A stretch of 64,000 bases of DNA from Papillibacter cinnamivorans DSM 12816 (GTDB lineage: Bacteria > Bacillota > Clostridia > Oscillospirales > Oscillospiraceae): positions 359,395 through 423,394 of the forward strand of contig NZ_FWXW01000002.1 of NCBI RefSeq assembly GCF_900176335.1. The letters are read 5' to 3'. Each line of letters starts with the position of its first letter. Position 1 is the first letter of the stretch. Below, piece after piece: positions 1-8,749 of this stretch. Under the pieces are notes generated by a model. The model was not told the origin of the DNA, ran no database searches, and was given only the letters and a program-made list of their open reading frames with translations. A program made the position numbers and the translations under genes.

Positions 1-1
1 C

Positions 2-760
2 TATATGCTGGTGGTCAACGCCTCCAACCGGGACAAGGATTTTGCCTGGATCCGGGACCGTCTCTTCGGGGACTGCGTCCTGGAGGACATCTCCGATACC
101 GTCGCCCAGCTCGCCCTTCAGGGTCCGGAAGCCGAAGCGATTTTAAAGCCCCTTGCGGATTCTCCTCTTCCCGAAAAATATTATACCTTCACTTTAAAAG
201 CGGACGTGGGCGGCGTCTCCTGCCTGGTCTCCCGGACGGGCTACACCGGGGAGGACGGCTTTGAGCTCTACTGCGCTCCCGGGGACGCCCCCGCCCTCTG
301 GAACCTGCTGCTCCGGGCGGGGGAGGGGAGAGGCGTCATCCCCTGCGGCCTGGGCGCCCGGGACACCCTGCGTCTGGAGGCCGCCATGCCTCTCTACGGC
401 CACGAGCTCCGGGAGGACATCACTCCCCGGGAGGCGGGCCTGGGGATCTTCGTGAAGATGGATAAGCCGGACTTCGTGGGCCGTGCCGCCCTGGAAAAGG
501 CGGGGATCCCGTCCCGCAAACGGGTGGGCCTCCGGGTGACCGGAGGGATCGCACGGGAAAATTGTCCCGTATTTTCAGACGGCGCCCCCGTGGGCTTCAC
601 CACCTCCGGCACCCACTGCCCCTATCTGGGGTACGCCGTCGCCATGGCCCTGGTGCCCCGCGCCGTATCCGAGCCCGGCCGGGTTCTGGAGGTGGAGGTC
701 CGGGGCCGCAGGCTCAGAGCCGAAATCGTCCCCCTGCCTTTTTACTCCAGAAAAAAATAA
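2..760 (+). CDS. gcvT: aminomethyltransferase GcvT, C-terminal part (gene enters from the left)
   Basis: T-protein of the glycine cleavage system. It moves the methylene group from aminomethyl-lipoyl GcvH to tetrahydrofolate and releases ammonia. About 250 residues are visible against a usual 360 or so. The first visible residues, YMLVVNASN, are an internal conserved stretch of GcvT, so the ATG at 5 is not the true start and the 5' part is outside the window. Conserved blocks seen are GYTGEDGFELY and, further on, CGLGARDTLRLEAAMPLYGH. It is the first visible gene of a tight operon running to lpd. If the element interrupting spoIVA extends leftward, this gene may be part of that element. Confidence 0.93.
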   Translation, partial: YMLVVNASNRDKDFAWIRDRLFGDCVLEDISDTVAQLALQGPEAEAILKPLADSPLPEKYYTFTLKADVGGVSCLVSRTGYTGEDGFELYCAPGDAPALWNLLLRAGEGRGVIPCGLGARDTLRLEAAMPLYGHELREDITPREAGLGIFVKMDKPDFVGRAALEKAGIPSRKRVGLRVTGGIARENCPVFSDGAPVGFTTSGTHCPYLGYAVAMALVPRAVSEPGRVLEVEVRGRRLRAEIVPLPFYSRKK

Positions 761-795
761 AAAGTCTGTCATGAATCATATAGGGAGGAATCGTC

Positions 796-1173
796 ATGCA
801 TTTTCCTGAAAATCTTCAGTATTCCGAATCCCACGAATGGGTCTCCTTTTCTGAGGACAAAACGGCTCTCGTCGGCCTCACCGACTACGCCCAGCACGAG
901 CTGGGAGACCTGGTCTTCGTCACTCTCCCTGAAGAGGGAGACGGCGTTACGGCGGGGGACCCCTTCGGTGAGGTGGAGTCCGTCAAGGCGGTCTCCGAGG
1001 TGCTCAGTCCCGTCACCGGCGTCGTGTTGGAAATCAACGTGGCGCTCCAGGATTCTCCCGCCTCCATCAACGAATCCCCCTATGAAGCCTGGTTTGTCAG
1101 GGTGGGGGAGATCACCGGGAAGGTCCGCCTCATGAACGCTTCGGAGTATGAAGCCTTCGTGGAGGGAAAGTAA
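796..1173 (+). CDS. gcvH: glycine cleavage system H protein
   Basis: Lipoyl carrier that shuttles the aminomethyl group between the P, T and L proteins. It has 125 residues, the normal length for the family. The lipoylated lysine is K64 in [11 protein letters not shown], and the N-terminal SESHEWV block is typical. An AGGGAGGA ribosome binding site lies before the ATG. It sits 36 bases after gcvT, and its stop codon directly precedes the gcvPA ATG. The lipoate ligase and the lipoamide dehydrogenase that service this carrier are encoded in the same operon. Confidence 0.96.
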   Translation: MHFPENLQYSESHEWVSFSEDKTALVGLTDYAQHELGDLVFVTLPEEGDGVTAGDPFGEVESVKAVSEVLSPVTGVVLEINVALQDSPASINESPYEAWFVRVGEITGKVRLMNASEYEAFVEGK

Positions 1174-2493
1174 ATGGGCGGTTATATCCCCTCCCCGGAT
1201 ACCGAACGCCGGGAGATGCTCGCCGCCCTGGGTCTTGAATCCGCTTCGGATCTGTTTTCTCATATTCCCGGCGGGGTGAAGCTCTCCGCCCCCCTGGATC
1301 TGCCCGGGGGAAAGAGCGAGCTGGAGGTACGGCGGGAGGTCTCCGCCCTGGCCGCCCGAAATACCGTCTTTCCCACCGTCCTGCGCGGAGCGGGGGCCTA
1401 CCGGCACTATATCCCCTCGGTGGTGAAGTATATCCCCGCCAAGGAGGAGTTTCTCACCGCCTATACCCCCTATCAGGCGGAGATCAGCCAGGGGATTCTC
1501 CAGGCCATCTTCGAATATCAGACCATGATCTGTGAACTCACGGGCATGGACGTCTCCAACGCCTCGGTTTACGACGGAGCTTCCGCCGCCGCCGAGGCCG
1601 CCGCCATGTGCCGGGAGCGGAAGCGGACGAAAACTCTTGTCTCCGCCGCCGCGAGTCCCGAAACCATAGCCACCCTGCGCACCTACTCCGAAGGCGCGGG
1701 CGCCGAAGTTGTTCTCATTCCGGCCCCGGAGGGCAAAACCGATCCGTCTGCCCTGGTCGCTCTTCTGGACGGGGAAACGGCCTGCGTCTATATCCAGCAG
1801 CCCAACTTCTTCGGTCTTCTGGAGCCCTGTGAAGCCCTGGCCGCAGCTACCCATACTGCCGGGGCCAAATTCGTCATGGGTGTCAACCCCATCTCTCTGG
1901 GGCTTATAAAATCTCCCTCCGAGTGCGGAGCCGACGTGGCCGTGGGGGAGGGCCAGCCCCTGGGCCTGCCTCTTTCCTGGGGAGGGCCCTATCTGGGCTT
2001 CATGGCGGCAAGCCGCGCCCTTATGCGCCGCCTTCCCGGCCGCCTGGTGGGCCAGACTCATGATGCCGAAGGAAACCGCGTCTTCGTCCTTACCCTCCAG
2101 GCCCGGGAACAGCACATCCGGAGAGAAAAGGCGGGAAGCAACATCTGCTCCAACGAGGCCCTCTGCGCCCTCACCGCCGCCGTATACATGGCCGCCATGG
2201 GCCCCGGCGGCGTCAAAGACGCCGCCTCCCAATCCGTGAGCAAGGCCCACTATCTGGCAGGTCGGCTCTGCCGGATCCCCGGCGTTTCTCTCGCCTATCC
2301 CGGCGAGTTTTTCCATGAATTCGTGACGACCCTCCCCGTTTCCCGGGAAACAGCCCTCGCCGCCCTGGAAAAAGGGGGAATCCTGGGAGGTCTCCCCGTG
2401 GACAGGGGACTTCTCTGGTGCGTCACCGAGGTGGTCTCCCGGGCCGAGCTGGATAAAACCGCCGAAATTCTGGAGGAGGTGTGCCGGAAATGA
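1174..2493 (+). CDS. gcvPA: glycine dehydrogenase (decarboxylating) subunit 1
   Basis: N-terminal half of the split P-protein found in Firmicutes and archaea. With GcvPB it forms the PLP enzyme that decarboxylates glycine and loads the aminomethyl group on GcvH. It has 439 residues, normal for the split form. The start YIPSPDTERREMLAALG and the block QAEISQGILQAIFEYQTMI are typical. The ATG follows the gcvH stop with no gap, and the 3' end overlaps the gcvPB start as ATGA, which suggests translational coupling. Confidence 0.95.
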   Translation: MGGYIPSPDTERREMLAALGLESASDLFSHIPGGVKLSAPLDLPGGKSELEVRREVSALAARNTVFPTVLRGAGAYRHYIPSVVKYIPAKEEFLTAYTPYQAEISQGILQAIFEYQTMICELTGMDVSNASVYDGASAAAEAAAMCRERKRTKTLVSAAASPETIATLRTYSEGAGAEVVLIPAPEGKTDPSALVALLDGETACVYIQQPNFFGLLEPCEALAAATHTAGAKFVMGVNPISLGLIKSPSECGADVAVGEGQPLGLPLSWGGPYLGFMAASRALMRRLPGRLVGQTHDAEGNRVFVLTLQAREQHIRREKAGSNICSNEALCALTAAVYMAAMGPGGVKDAASQSVSKAHYLAGRLCRIPGVSLAYPGEFFHEFVTTLPVSRETALAALEKGGILGGLPVDRGLLWCVTEVVSRAELDKTAEILEEVCRK

Positions 2494-3917
2494 AGCTGCT
2501 TTTTGAAAAAAGCCTCCCCGGCTCCTGCGGAAGATATCTGCCGGACTCGGACGTCCCGGAATACGCCCTTCCGGAGGATGCCCTGCGGAAAACCCCTCCC
2601 GCTCTGCCGGAGCTTTCCGAAACCGAACTGAGCCGCCACTATTCCGCCCTGTCCCGCCGGACCTATGGCGTCAACTGCGGCTTCTATCCCCTGGGCTCCT
2701 GCACCATGAAGTACAATCCCCGCATCAACGAGGAACTGGCCGCCCTTCCCGGCTTTACGGAGGTTCATCCCCTCCAGCCGGAACACACCGTTTCCGGCTG
2801 CCGGGCGGTCCTGGATCTGGCTGAGGACGCCCTCTGCCGCGTCACCGGGATGGACGCCATGAGCTTCCAGCCCGCCGCCGGCGCCCACGGGGAATTTACC
2901 GGCCTTCTTCTCATCCGGGCCTATCACCGCGCCCGGGGGGACTTCAAGCGCATGAAAATCCTGGTGCCCGACTCGGCCCACGGCACCAACCCCGCCAGCG
3001 CCGCCATGGCCGGCTTCGACGTGGTGAATCTCCCCTCCCGGGAGGACGGCCTCGTGGACCTGGATGCCCTGCGCCGGGCGGCTGGGGAAGACACCGCCGG
3101 CCTCATGCTCACCAATCCCAACACACTGGGGCTATTTGACACCGGCATCCGGGAGATCGCGGACATCGTCCACGAAGCGGGCGGTCTTCTCTATTACGAC
3201 GGGGCCAACTTAAACGCCGTCCTTGGCGTCGCCCGTCCCGGGGACATGGGCTTCGACGTGGTGCATTTAAATCTCCACAAGACCTTCTCCACCCCTCACG
3301 GCGGGGGAGGCCCCGGCAGCGGCCCCGTGGGCTGCAAAGAGGCCCTGCGCCCTTATCTTCCCGCTTCCCGCCTTGCCGGCGCGGTTTCCCCGGAGAGCAT
3401 CGGGCAGGTGCGGGCCTTTCACGGCAATTTCCTGGTGGTGGTCCGGGCCCTGGCGTATCTTCTCTCTCTGGGAAGCGACGGCCTGCTGGAGGCCTCCGAG
3501 ACCGCGGTCTTAAACGCAAACTACCTGCTGCACAGGCTCTCGCCTAAATATAAGGCGGCCTATTCCGGCAGGTGCATGCACGAATTCGTCCTCACCCTGG
3601 AGGACCTGAAAAGCGAAACCGGCGTTTCCGCCCTGGACCTGGCCAAGGCCCTGGCCGACCGGGGCATCCATCCGCCCACCATGTATTTCCCCCTCATCGT
3701 CCACGAGGCCCTTATGCTGGAACCCACCGAGACCGAGACCAAGGAAACCCTGGACGAGGCGGCGGATCTCTTCCTTGAATTATATAAAGCCGCTCATGAT
3801 CGGCCGGAACTTCTGAAAAACGCCCCCCTGAACACTCCCGTCCGCCGCCCCGACGAGGTAGCCGCCGCCCGCAATCCCGTCCTCCGGTATACCCCCGGCG
3901 AGGCGGCGCAGGAATGA
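2490..3917 (+). CDS. gcvPB: glycine dehydrogenase (decarboxylating) subunit 2
   Basis: PLP-binding half of the P-protein, 475 residues. The cofactor lysine is about residue 264 in HLNLHKTFSTPHGGGGPG, and the SCTMKYNPR block near residue 75 is also characteristic. A GTG at 2481 would add three residues, but the ATG at 2490 is preferred: it overlaps the gcvPA stop (ATGA) and sits nine bases after GGAGGAGGT. Its position between gcvPA and lplA fits a complete glycine cleavage operon. Confidence 0.95.
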   Translation: MKLLFEKSLPGSCGRYLPDSDVPEYALPEDALRKTPPALPELSETELSRHYSALSRRTYGVNCGFYPLGSCTMKYNPRINEELAALPGFTEVHPLQPEHTVSGCRAVLDLAEDALCRVTGMDAMSFQPAAGAHGEFTGLLLIRAYHRARGDFKRMKILVPDSAHGTNPASAAMAGFDVVNLPSREDGLVDLDALRRAAGEDTAGLMLTNPNTLGLFDTGIREIADIVHEAGGLLYYDGANLNAVLGVARPGDMGFDVVHLNLHKTFSTPHGGGGPGSGPVGCKEALRPYLPASRLAGAVSPESIGQVRAFHGNFLVVVRALAYLLSLGSDGLLEASETAVLNANYLLHRLSPKYKAAYSGRCMHEFVLTLEDLKSETGVSALDLAKALADRGIHPPTMYFPLIVHEALMLEPTETETKETLDEAADLFLELYKAAHDRPELLKNAPLNTPVRRPDEVAAARNPVLRYTPGEAAQE

Positions 3918-3924
3918 GGTTTTT

Positions 3925-4905
3925 ATGATCTCCCAGCTTTTCACCTTCCGCAGCCCCGGAACGCATCCTTTCGAAAACCAGGCCCTGGAGTCCTTTTTCC
4001 TGGAGGCGGTTCCGGACGATGCCTGCGTTCTCTACCTCTGGCGCAACGACCGCACCGTGGTCATTGGCAAAAACCAGAACGCATGGAAGGAATGCCGGGT
4101 CTCCCGGCTGGAAGGGGAGGGAGGGCATCTGGCCCGCCGCATCTCCGGCGGCGGCGCCGTGTATCACGACCTGCACAATCTCAACTTCACCTTTCTTCTC
4201 CCCACCCGGGAGTACGACGAGGACCGGCAGCTGGAGGTGATCCTCCGCGCCGTGCGGGACCTGGGGATCGATGCCTCCAAGTCCGGGCGCAACGATCTGA
4301 CCGCGGAAGGCCGAAAGTTTTCCGGCAGCGCCTACTGGCACGGCCGGGGCCGCTCGCTGCACCATGGGACTCTCCTGGTGGGCTCCGACCTGGATACCCT
4401 CACCCGGTATCTGAGCGTGTCCCCGGATAAGCTTAAATCCAAGGGCGTGGAGTCCGTGCGCTCCCGCGTGGTGAACCTGGCCCAGCTTTGTCCGGGCCTC
4501 ACCGTGGAATCGCTGGTTCCGCGCCTGACGGAAGCCTTCGGCGAAGTCTGCGGCCTCCGCCCCCGCGCCTGGGAACTCACGGGGAAGGACAGAGAGCGGG
4601 TTTCGGAGCTCACGGGGCGCTTTTCCTCCCGGGAATGGCGCTTCGGGCAGAATGTTCCCTTTACCGCCGAACTGTCCCGGCGTTTTCCCTGGGGCGGCGT
4701 GGAGCTGTCCCTCCGCGTGGAGGGCGGCATCGTCCGCCAGGCCGCCGTCTATACCGACGCCATGGAAACCGAACTTTTTGACACTCTCTCCCGGAGCCTG
4801 GAGGGCGCCCCGTTTTCCTCCCGGGACCTTGTAAAGCATTTATCCTTTTCAGACTCTGCTCTTCTGGCCGACCTTCGCGCCTGGCTGGAAACCGAAGCGA
4901 TGTAG
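3925..4905 (+). CDS. lplA: lipoate-protein ligase A
   Basis: Attaches lipoate to carrier proteins through lipoyl-AMP; the likely target here is GcvH. It has 326 residues with the family signature RRISGGGAVYHDLHNLNF near residue 70 and the GRNDLTAEGRKFSGSA block near residue 115. It lies seven bases after gcvPB behind a GAGGT ribosome binding site, and its stop overlaps the site used by lpd. Its presence in the operon suggests the strain salvages lipoate for the glycine cleavage system. Confidence 0.93.
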   Translation: MISQLFTFRSPGTHPFENQALESFFLEAVPDDACVLYLWRNDRTVVIGKNQNAWKECRVSRLEGEGGHLARRISGGGAVYHDLHNLNFTFLLPTREYDEDRQLEVILRAVRDLGIDASKSGRNDLTAEGRKFSGSAYWHGRGRSLHHGTLLVGSDLDTLTRYLSVSPDKLKSKGVESVRSRVVNLAQLCPGLTVESLVPRLTEAFGEVCGLRPRAWELTGKDRERVSELTGRFSSREWRFGQNVPFTAELSRRFPWGGVELSLRVEGGIVRQAAVYTDAMETELFDTLSRSLEGAPFSSRDLVKHLSFSDSALLADLRAWLETEAM

Positions 4906-4917
4906 GAGGTGCCCCAA

Positions 4918-6306
4918 ATGGATTCTTTCGACCTGATCGTGGTGGGCGCGGGCCCGGGAGGGCTCGCCGCCGCCGTCCGCGCCGCCCGTCTGGGCATGAA
5001 AACCGCCCTGGTGGAATCCCGGGAGCTGGGAGGCACCTGCTTAAACCGCGGGTGCGTTCCCACCAAGGCCCTCCTGCGCAGCGCGGAGATCCTCCGGGGC
5101 GCCCGGGAGCTGGGGCTATCCGTTCCCGGTCCGGAAGAACTGGATTTCGGCGCCCTCCGCGCAAAAAAAGACGAGGCCGTGGAGCGCCTTCGCGCCGGGA
5201 CGGAAGCCCTGGTGAAATCCTGGAAAATCTCCCTCTTTCGCGCCGAGGCCCGGGTGCTGGGCTCCGGCCGGGTGTCCGCGGGTGAGCTGCTGCTTACCGG
5301 GAAGCGCATTCTGGTTTCCCCCGGAGGACGGCCCGCGCTGCCTCCCATTCCCGGCATAAAGCTGCCCGGCGTCTATACCAGCGACGGGCTGCTGGAATCC
5401 GGCTCGCCGCTCTTTCAGAGCCTCGTGATCCTGGGCGGCGGGGTGGTGGGAGCGGAAATGGCGAGCCTTTATGCCGCCCTGGGCTGCCGCGTCACTCTCC
5501 TGGAGCTCACGGACAGACTGGTGCCCTCCATGGACCGGGAGCTTTCCCAGAGCCTGGCCCAGCTTCTGAAAAAGCAGGGGGTACAGATAATCCTCTCAGC
5601 CAAAGTGTCGGAAATCCGGAAGTCGGATGGCGGCCTTGCCTGCGTGTATGCCGCAGGGGAGCGGGAAGGTCTCGCGGAGGGTTCCGCCGTCCTCGTGGCC
5701 GCGGGTCGAAGGCCCGCTCTGGATCGCCTTTTCGATCCCGGTTTGGAGATAAAAACCGAGAAGGGCTATATTGCGGTAAACGGGGACTTCGAGACCTCGG
5801 TTCCCGGCGTCTTCGCCGTGGGGGACGCCGTGGGGGGCATGCAGCTGGCTCATAAGGCCGAAGCGGAGGGCGTCTTCTCCGTGGAGCGCATGGCGGGCCT
5901 TGCACCGGAGGCCGATCTTTCCCTGATTCCCTCCTGCGTCTATACCGAACCGGAGCTTGCCTCCGTGGGGCTGACGCCGGACGAAGCCAAACTCCGGGGA
6001 ATCCCGGTGAAAACAGGAAAAAGCCTCATGACCAGTAACGCCCGGAACGTCATCGAGGGCGGCCAGCGGGGCTTTGTGCGCCTTGTCTTCCATGGGGAGA
6101 CCGAGGTTTTGCTGGGGGCCCAGCTTCTCTGTCCCAAGGCCTCCGAGCTCATCGGCGGCCTGACCGCGGCCGCCGCCGCGAAGATGACGCGCACGCAGCT
6201 TCTGAAAGGTGTCCGCCCCCACCCCTCTTTCTCCGAGGGGATCTTCGAGGCCCTGGCAGCGGTGGACGGCCGCTCGGTTCACACCTCTCCCGGCCTGGGG
6301 CGCTGA
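4918..6306 (+). CDS. lpdA: dihydrolipoyl dehydrogenase (L protein)
   Basis: FAD flavoenzyme that reoxidises dihydrolipoyl-GcvH with NAD. It has 462 residues. The N-terminal FAD motif is GAGPGG, the redox disulfide is C41 and C46 in GGTCLNRGCVPTKA, a second dinucleotide fold starts at ILGGGVVGAEMA, and the C-terminal active-site block is HPSFSEGIFEAL. A GTG at 4909 is in frame, but the ATG at 4918 is seven bases after AGGAGGT and is chosen. It is the last gene of the operon, followed by a strong terminator. Confidence 0.95.
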   Translation: MDSFDLIVVGAGPGGLAAAVRAARLGMKTALVESRELGGTCLNRGCVPTKALLRSAEILRGARELGLSVPGPEELDFGALRAKKDEAVERLRAGTEALVKSWKISLFRAEARVLGSGRVSAGELLLTGKRILVSPGGRPALPPIPGIKLPGVYTSDGLLESGSPLFQSLVILGGGVVGAEMASLYAALGCRVTLLELTDRLVPSMDRELSQSLAQLLKKQGVQIILSAKVSEIRKSDGGLACVYAAGEREGLAEGSAVLVAAGRRPALDRLFDPGLEIKTEKGYIAVNGDFETSVPGVFAVGDAVGGMQLAHKAEAEGVFSVERMAGLAPEADLSLIPSCVYTEPELASVGLTPDEAKLRGIPVKTGKSLMTSNARNVIEGGQRGFVRLVFHGETEVLLGAQLLCPKASELIGGLTAAAAAKMTRTQLLKGVRPHPSFSEGIFEALAAVDGRSVHTSPGLGR

Positions 6307-6337
6307 AACTTTGTTTTCCCTCACCATTCTCTTTTTT

Positions 6338-6388
6338 AGACAAAACCCGGACCGCGATCATTCGCAGTCCGGGTTTTGTCTGTTTTTT
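6338..6388 (+). terminator. terminator of the glycine cleavage operon
   Basis: A perfect 15-bp stem, with arms at 6338-6352 and 6367-6381 (AGACAAAACCCGGAC), is followed by a run of T. It separates lpd from the recombinase module. Confidence 0.88.
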
Positions 6389-6451
6389 CTGCTCGGCGCG
6401 GTTTCTATTTGGGACAGGTCCGGCATATAGTTTCCCAAGGGGGGATTTGCC

Positions 6452-6634
6452 TTGGAAATCGATCGCCCGGGGCTGGAGCGGGTCAAGCGTGAATGGATGC
6501 TCTCGGCCCTGAAAAAGCTCCTGGAGGAACAAATCGTCACGGAAGAAGCGTACCGCCGGACAAGGTCCGCGCTTTTAAAAGAGCGCCCGCCCCATGCCGG
6601 CGCCGCCGGAAAATCTGATACCGGGAGGGGATAG
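6452..6634 (+). CDS. small SHOCT-like protein upstream of the serine recombinase
   Basis: A 60-residue protein with a TTG start preceded by AAGGGGGG. The core, about residues 14-43, reads WMLSALKKLLEEQIVTEEAY followed by RRTRSALL. This resembles the SHOCT fold, a short amphipathic helix pair usually seen at protein ends. It lies eight bases before the recombinase start and is very probably co-transcribed with it. Small proteins made with large serine integrases often act as recombination directionality factors, so that role is a reasonable guess but is not shown by the sequence. Confidence 0.7.
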   Translation: MEIDRPGLERVKREWMLSALKKLLEEQIVTEEAYRRTRSALLKERPPHAGAAGKSDTGRG

Positions 6635-6642
6635 CGCAAAAC

Positions 6643-8271
6643 ATGGATCTCTACCGTCTGAAACAGGAACTGGAGGCAGGCAGGACGATTTACGACCTGC
6701 CCCTGCGCGTGTCCTATTACGCCAGGGTCTCCACCGAGAAGGACGAGCAGCTTCACTCTCTCAAAGCCCAGGTGGAATATTTCTCCGGCTTCATCCGGAG
6801 AAATCCCAACTGGGTCCTGGTGGGCGGCTACGTGGACGAAGGGCTCAGCGGCACCAGCGTTATAAAGCGGGAAAATTTCCTGCGGATGCTGGAGGACGCC
6901 CGCCTGGGCCGGTTTGACTTTCTGGTCACAAAAGAAATCTCCCGCTTTTCCCGCAGCACCCTGGACAGCATCCGGTACACCCGGGAGCTCCTGGGCTGCG
7001 GAGTGGGAGTCCTCTTTCAGTCGGACAACATCAACACCCTGGCCCCCGACGCGGAGCTCCGCCTGGCCATCCTCTCCAGCATTGCCCAGGACGAAGTGCG
7101 CAAAATCTCCGAGCGGGTCACCTTCGGCTTCCGCCGGGCGGTGGAACGGGGCGTGGTCCTGGGAAACGGCAGCATCTGGGGCTACCGGAAGGAAGACGGC
7201 CGGCTCATCGTGAAAGAGGACGAGGCGGTTCTGGTGCGGGAAATCTTCGAGCTCTATGCCGACCGGGGGATGAGTATCCGGGGCGTCTGCGCCCATCTGT
7301 CACAGCGGGGCCTGAAAAACTCCCGGGGAGGGGACTTTTCCTTCAGCACCATCCGCGGGATTCTTTCAAATCCCAAATACAAAGGCTACTACTGCGGCGG
7401 AAAATCCCGCAAGCTGGACTACAGGGAGGCCGCCCGCGCCCGCCTGGACCCCTCGGAGTGGGTCCTGTATAAGGACGAGGATACCGTGCCCCCCATCGTC
7501 TCCGAGGAGCTCTGGGACCGCGCGGGCCGCATGCTGGACGCCCGGGGCGGGAAAGGGAAGGGGAGCGCCCCCTGCCGCAGCCTTTACCCCTACAGCGGCA
7601 AGCTCTTTTGCTCGGTTCACGGCGCGCCCTTCTACCGCGCGGCCTACCGCGGTGCCGGCGGGCTCCGGGAGGTCTGGCAGTGCAGGGAATACGCCTCCGG
7701 GGGAAGGGCCGCCTGCTCCGTTCCCGTGGTATATACCGAGGAGCTGGATAGGCTTCTCCGGGAAGCCCTGGAGCTGGCGGGCGTCCGCCGGGAAGAGCTG
7801 GCCCGGGCTCTCGCGGACCTTCTTTCGGAACCCGCGGTCTCTCCCGTCCGGGAAAAGGAGCGCTCGTCCCTTCTCCGGGAGCGCGGCCGTTTGAGCGCCC
7901 GGAAGGACCGTCTTTTGGACCTCTGCGTCCGGGGCTCCCTTTCGGAGGAGGAGTTCCGGGAGCGGAACGAGGGCTTCAACCGGGAGCTGGAAAGCCTCGC
8001 CGCCCGCCTGGAGGCCCTGGAGTCCTCCGTCCCGGAGGAAAAGCCACTTTCCGTGGAAACCCTGCTATCCGCCGCCGCGGCCGCCCTGGAGCTTTCCGGA
8101 GGCTTTGACAGGGCCCTTGCGGACACGCTCCTGGACAGGGCGGAAGTTTCGGCGGGGGAGGGGGGCGCGGTGCTCGTCACGGCGAAGCTCCGATTCCTGA
8201 AGGAACCCCTGTCCTTTGTAATACGGCGCTGCCGGGGCAAGGCTTCCGTCTGCTCCGTGCAATACATATGA
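6643..8271 (+). CDS. large serine recombinase next to the spoIVA fragment
   Basis: Site-specific recombinase of 542 residues. The resolvase-like catalytic domain begins near residue 22 with RVSYYARVSTEKDEQ; the nucleophile is S30. The recombinase domain (about 180-290) is followed by a zinc ribbon near 325-365 with CSVH and WQCREYASGGRAACS, then a coiled-coil-rich C-terminal part. Its last codons run into the spoIVA coding sequence, and its stop overlaps the ATG inside spoIVA (ATATGA). The position and orientation match recombinases of elements that interrupt sporulation genes, such as SpoIVCA of the skin element. It is the likely agent that inserted the element and would remove it. Confidence 0.93.
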   Translation: MDLYRLKQELEAGRTIYDLPLRVSYYARVSTEKDEQLHSLKAQVEYFSGFIRRNPNWVLVGGYVDEGLSGTSVIKRENFLRMLEDARLGRFDFLVTKEISRFSRSTLDSIRYTRELLGCGVGVLFQSDNINTLAPDAELRLAILSSIAQDEVRKISERVTFGFRRAVERGVVLGNGSIWGYRKEDGRLIVKEDEAVLVREIFELYADRGMSIRGVCAHLSQRGLKNSRGGDFSFSTIRGILSNPKYKGYYCGGKSRKLDYREAARARLDPSEWVLYKDEDTVPPIVSEELWDRAGRMLDARGGKGKGSAPCRSLYPYSGKLFCSVHGAPFYRAAYRGAGGLREVWQCREYASGGRAACSVPVVYTEELDRLLREALELAGVRREELARALADLLSEPAVSPVREKERSSLLRERGRLSARKDRLLDLCVRGSLSEEEFRERNEGFNRELESLAARLEALESSVPEEKPLSVETLLSAAAAALELSGGFDRALADTLLDRAEVSAGEGGAVLVTAKLRFLKEPLSFVIRRCRGKASVCSVQYI

Positions 8272-8276
8272 TCCGC
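8255..8276 (+). other. probable attR junction of an element in spoIVA
   Basis: Here the recombinase frame ends and the spoIVA frame becomes recognisable, at the residues AIHM followed by IRADIKTEVSPIVG. Known SpoIVA proteins read SIHMI at this point, so the crossover probably lies within ATACATATG or close to it. The partner junction is outside the window, so the exact core cannot be fixed. Confidence 0.6.
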
Positions 8277-8543
8277 GCCGATATCAAGACGGAGGTATCT
8301 CCCATCGTGGGCAGCGAAAAGCAGTCCGAAGATTTGATCAATTATCTCCTCCAGGAGTTTGAGGGAGACACCAGCAAGATCTGGAAGTCCAACATCTTCG
8401 GCAAATCCTTCCACGAGCTGGTGAGCGAGGACCTCCATGCCAAGCTTAAGCGCATGCCCGAGGATGCCCGGGGCAAGCTCCGGGAGACCCTCCAGCGCAT
8501 TATCAACGAAGGCAGCGGCGGCCTCATCTGCATTATCCTGTAA
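8268..8543 (+). pseudogene. spoIVA: spoIVA, 3' fragment (split gene, not an ordinary complete CDS)
   Basis: Encodes the last 91 residues or so of SpoIVA, the ATPase that forms the basement layer of the spore coat on the forespore surface; the usual length is about 490. Recognised by MIRADIKTEVSPIVGSEKQS, by the block ESNIFGKS-type sequence near residue 42 (here KSNIFGKSFHELVSEDL), and by the end IINEGSGGLICIIL. No ribosome binding site precedes the internal ATG, so the fragment is not expected to be translated alone. The frame is open to the end and the sequence is well conserved, which argues against simple decay. The most likely explanation is a gene interrupted by a recombinase element, with the 5' part to the left of the window. 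Confidence 0.9.
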
Positions 8544-8612
8544 ACCGCCTGAAATTGGGAATGCTGAATCGTCCTGCCGGACCGCAGTATAAAAACCGCT
8601 GATAACAAACAT

Positions 8613-8662
8613 GGAAGCGGATCGAAAAATCCACAGGATTTTTCGATCCGCTTCCGTTTTCT
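8613..8662 (+). terminator. terminator after the spoIVA fragment
   Basis: A perfect 20-bp stem (8613-8632 with 8636-8655) with a three-base loop, followed by GTTTTCT. Confidence 0.85.
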
Positions 8663-8749
8663 CTGCCCCCTGGATAAATTTCGGCAATCGTGATATTCTT
8701 AGATCATAGATCCGGAATAAAGAATTCCGCCGGATCTCCGGGAGGAATC

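Noticed and set aside
769..2316. Long open frame on the minus strand opposite gcvH and gcvPA (515 codons)
   Set aside because: It runs antisense to clearly conserved genes, has low-complexity Gly/His-rich composition and no family match. Such shadows are common in GC-rich DNA.
3712..4839. Open frame on the minus strand opposite gcvPB and lplA
   Set aside because: Antisense to well-conserved genes, no ribosome binding site and no recognisable domains.
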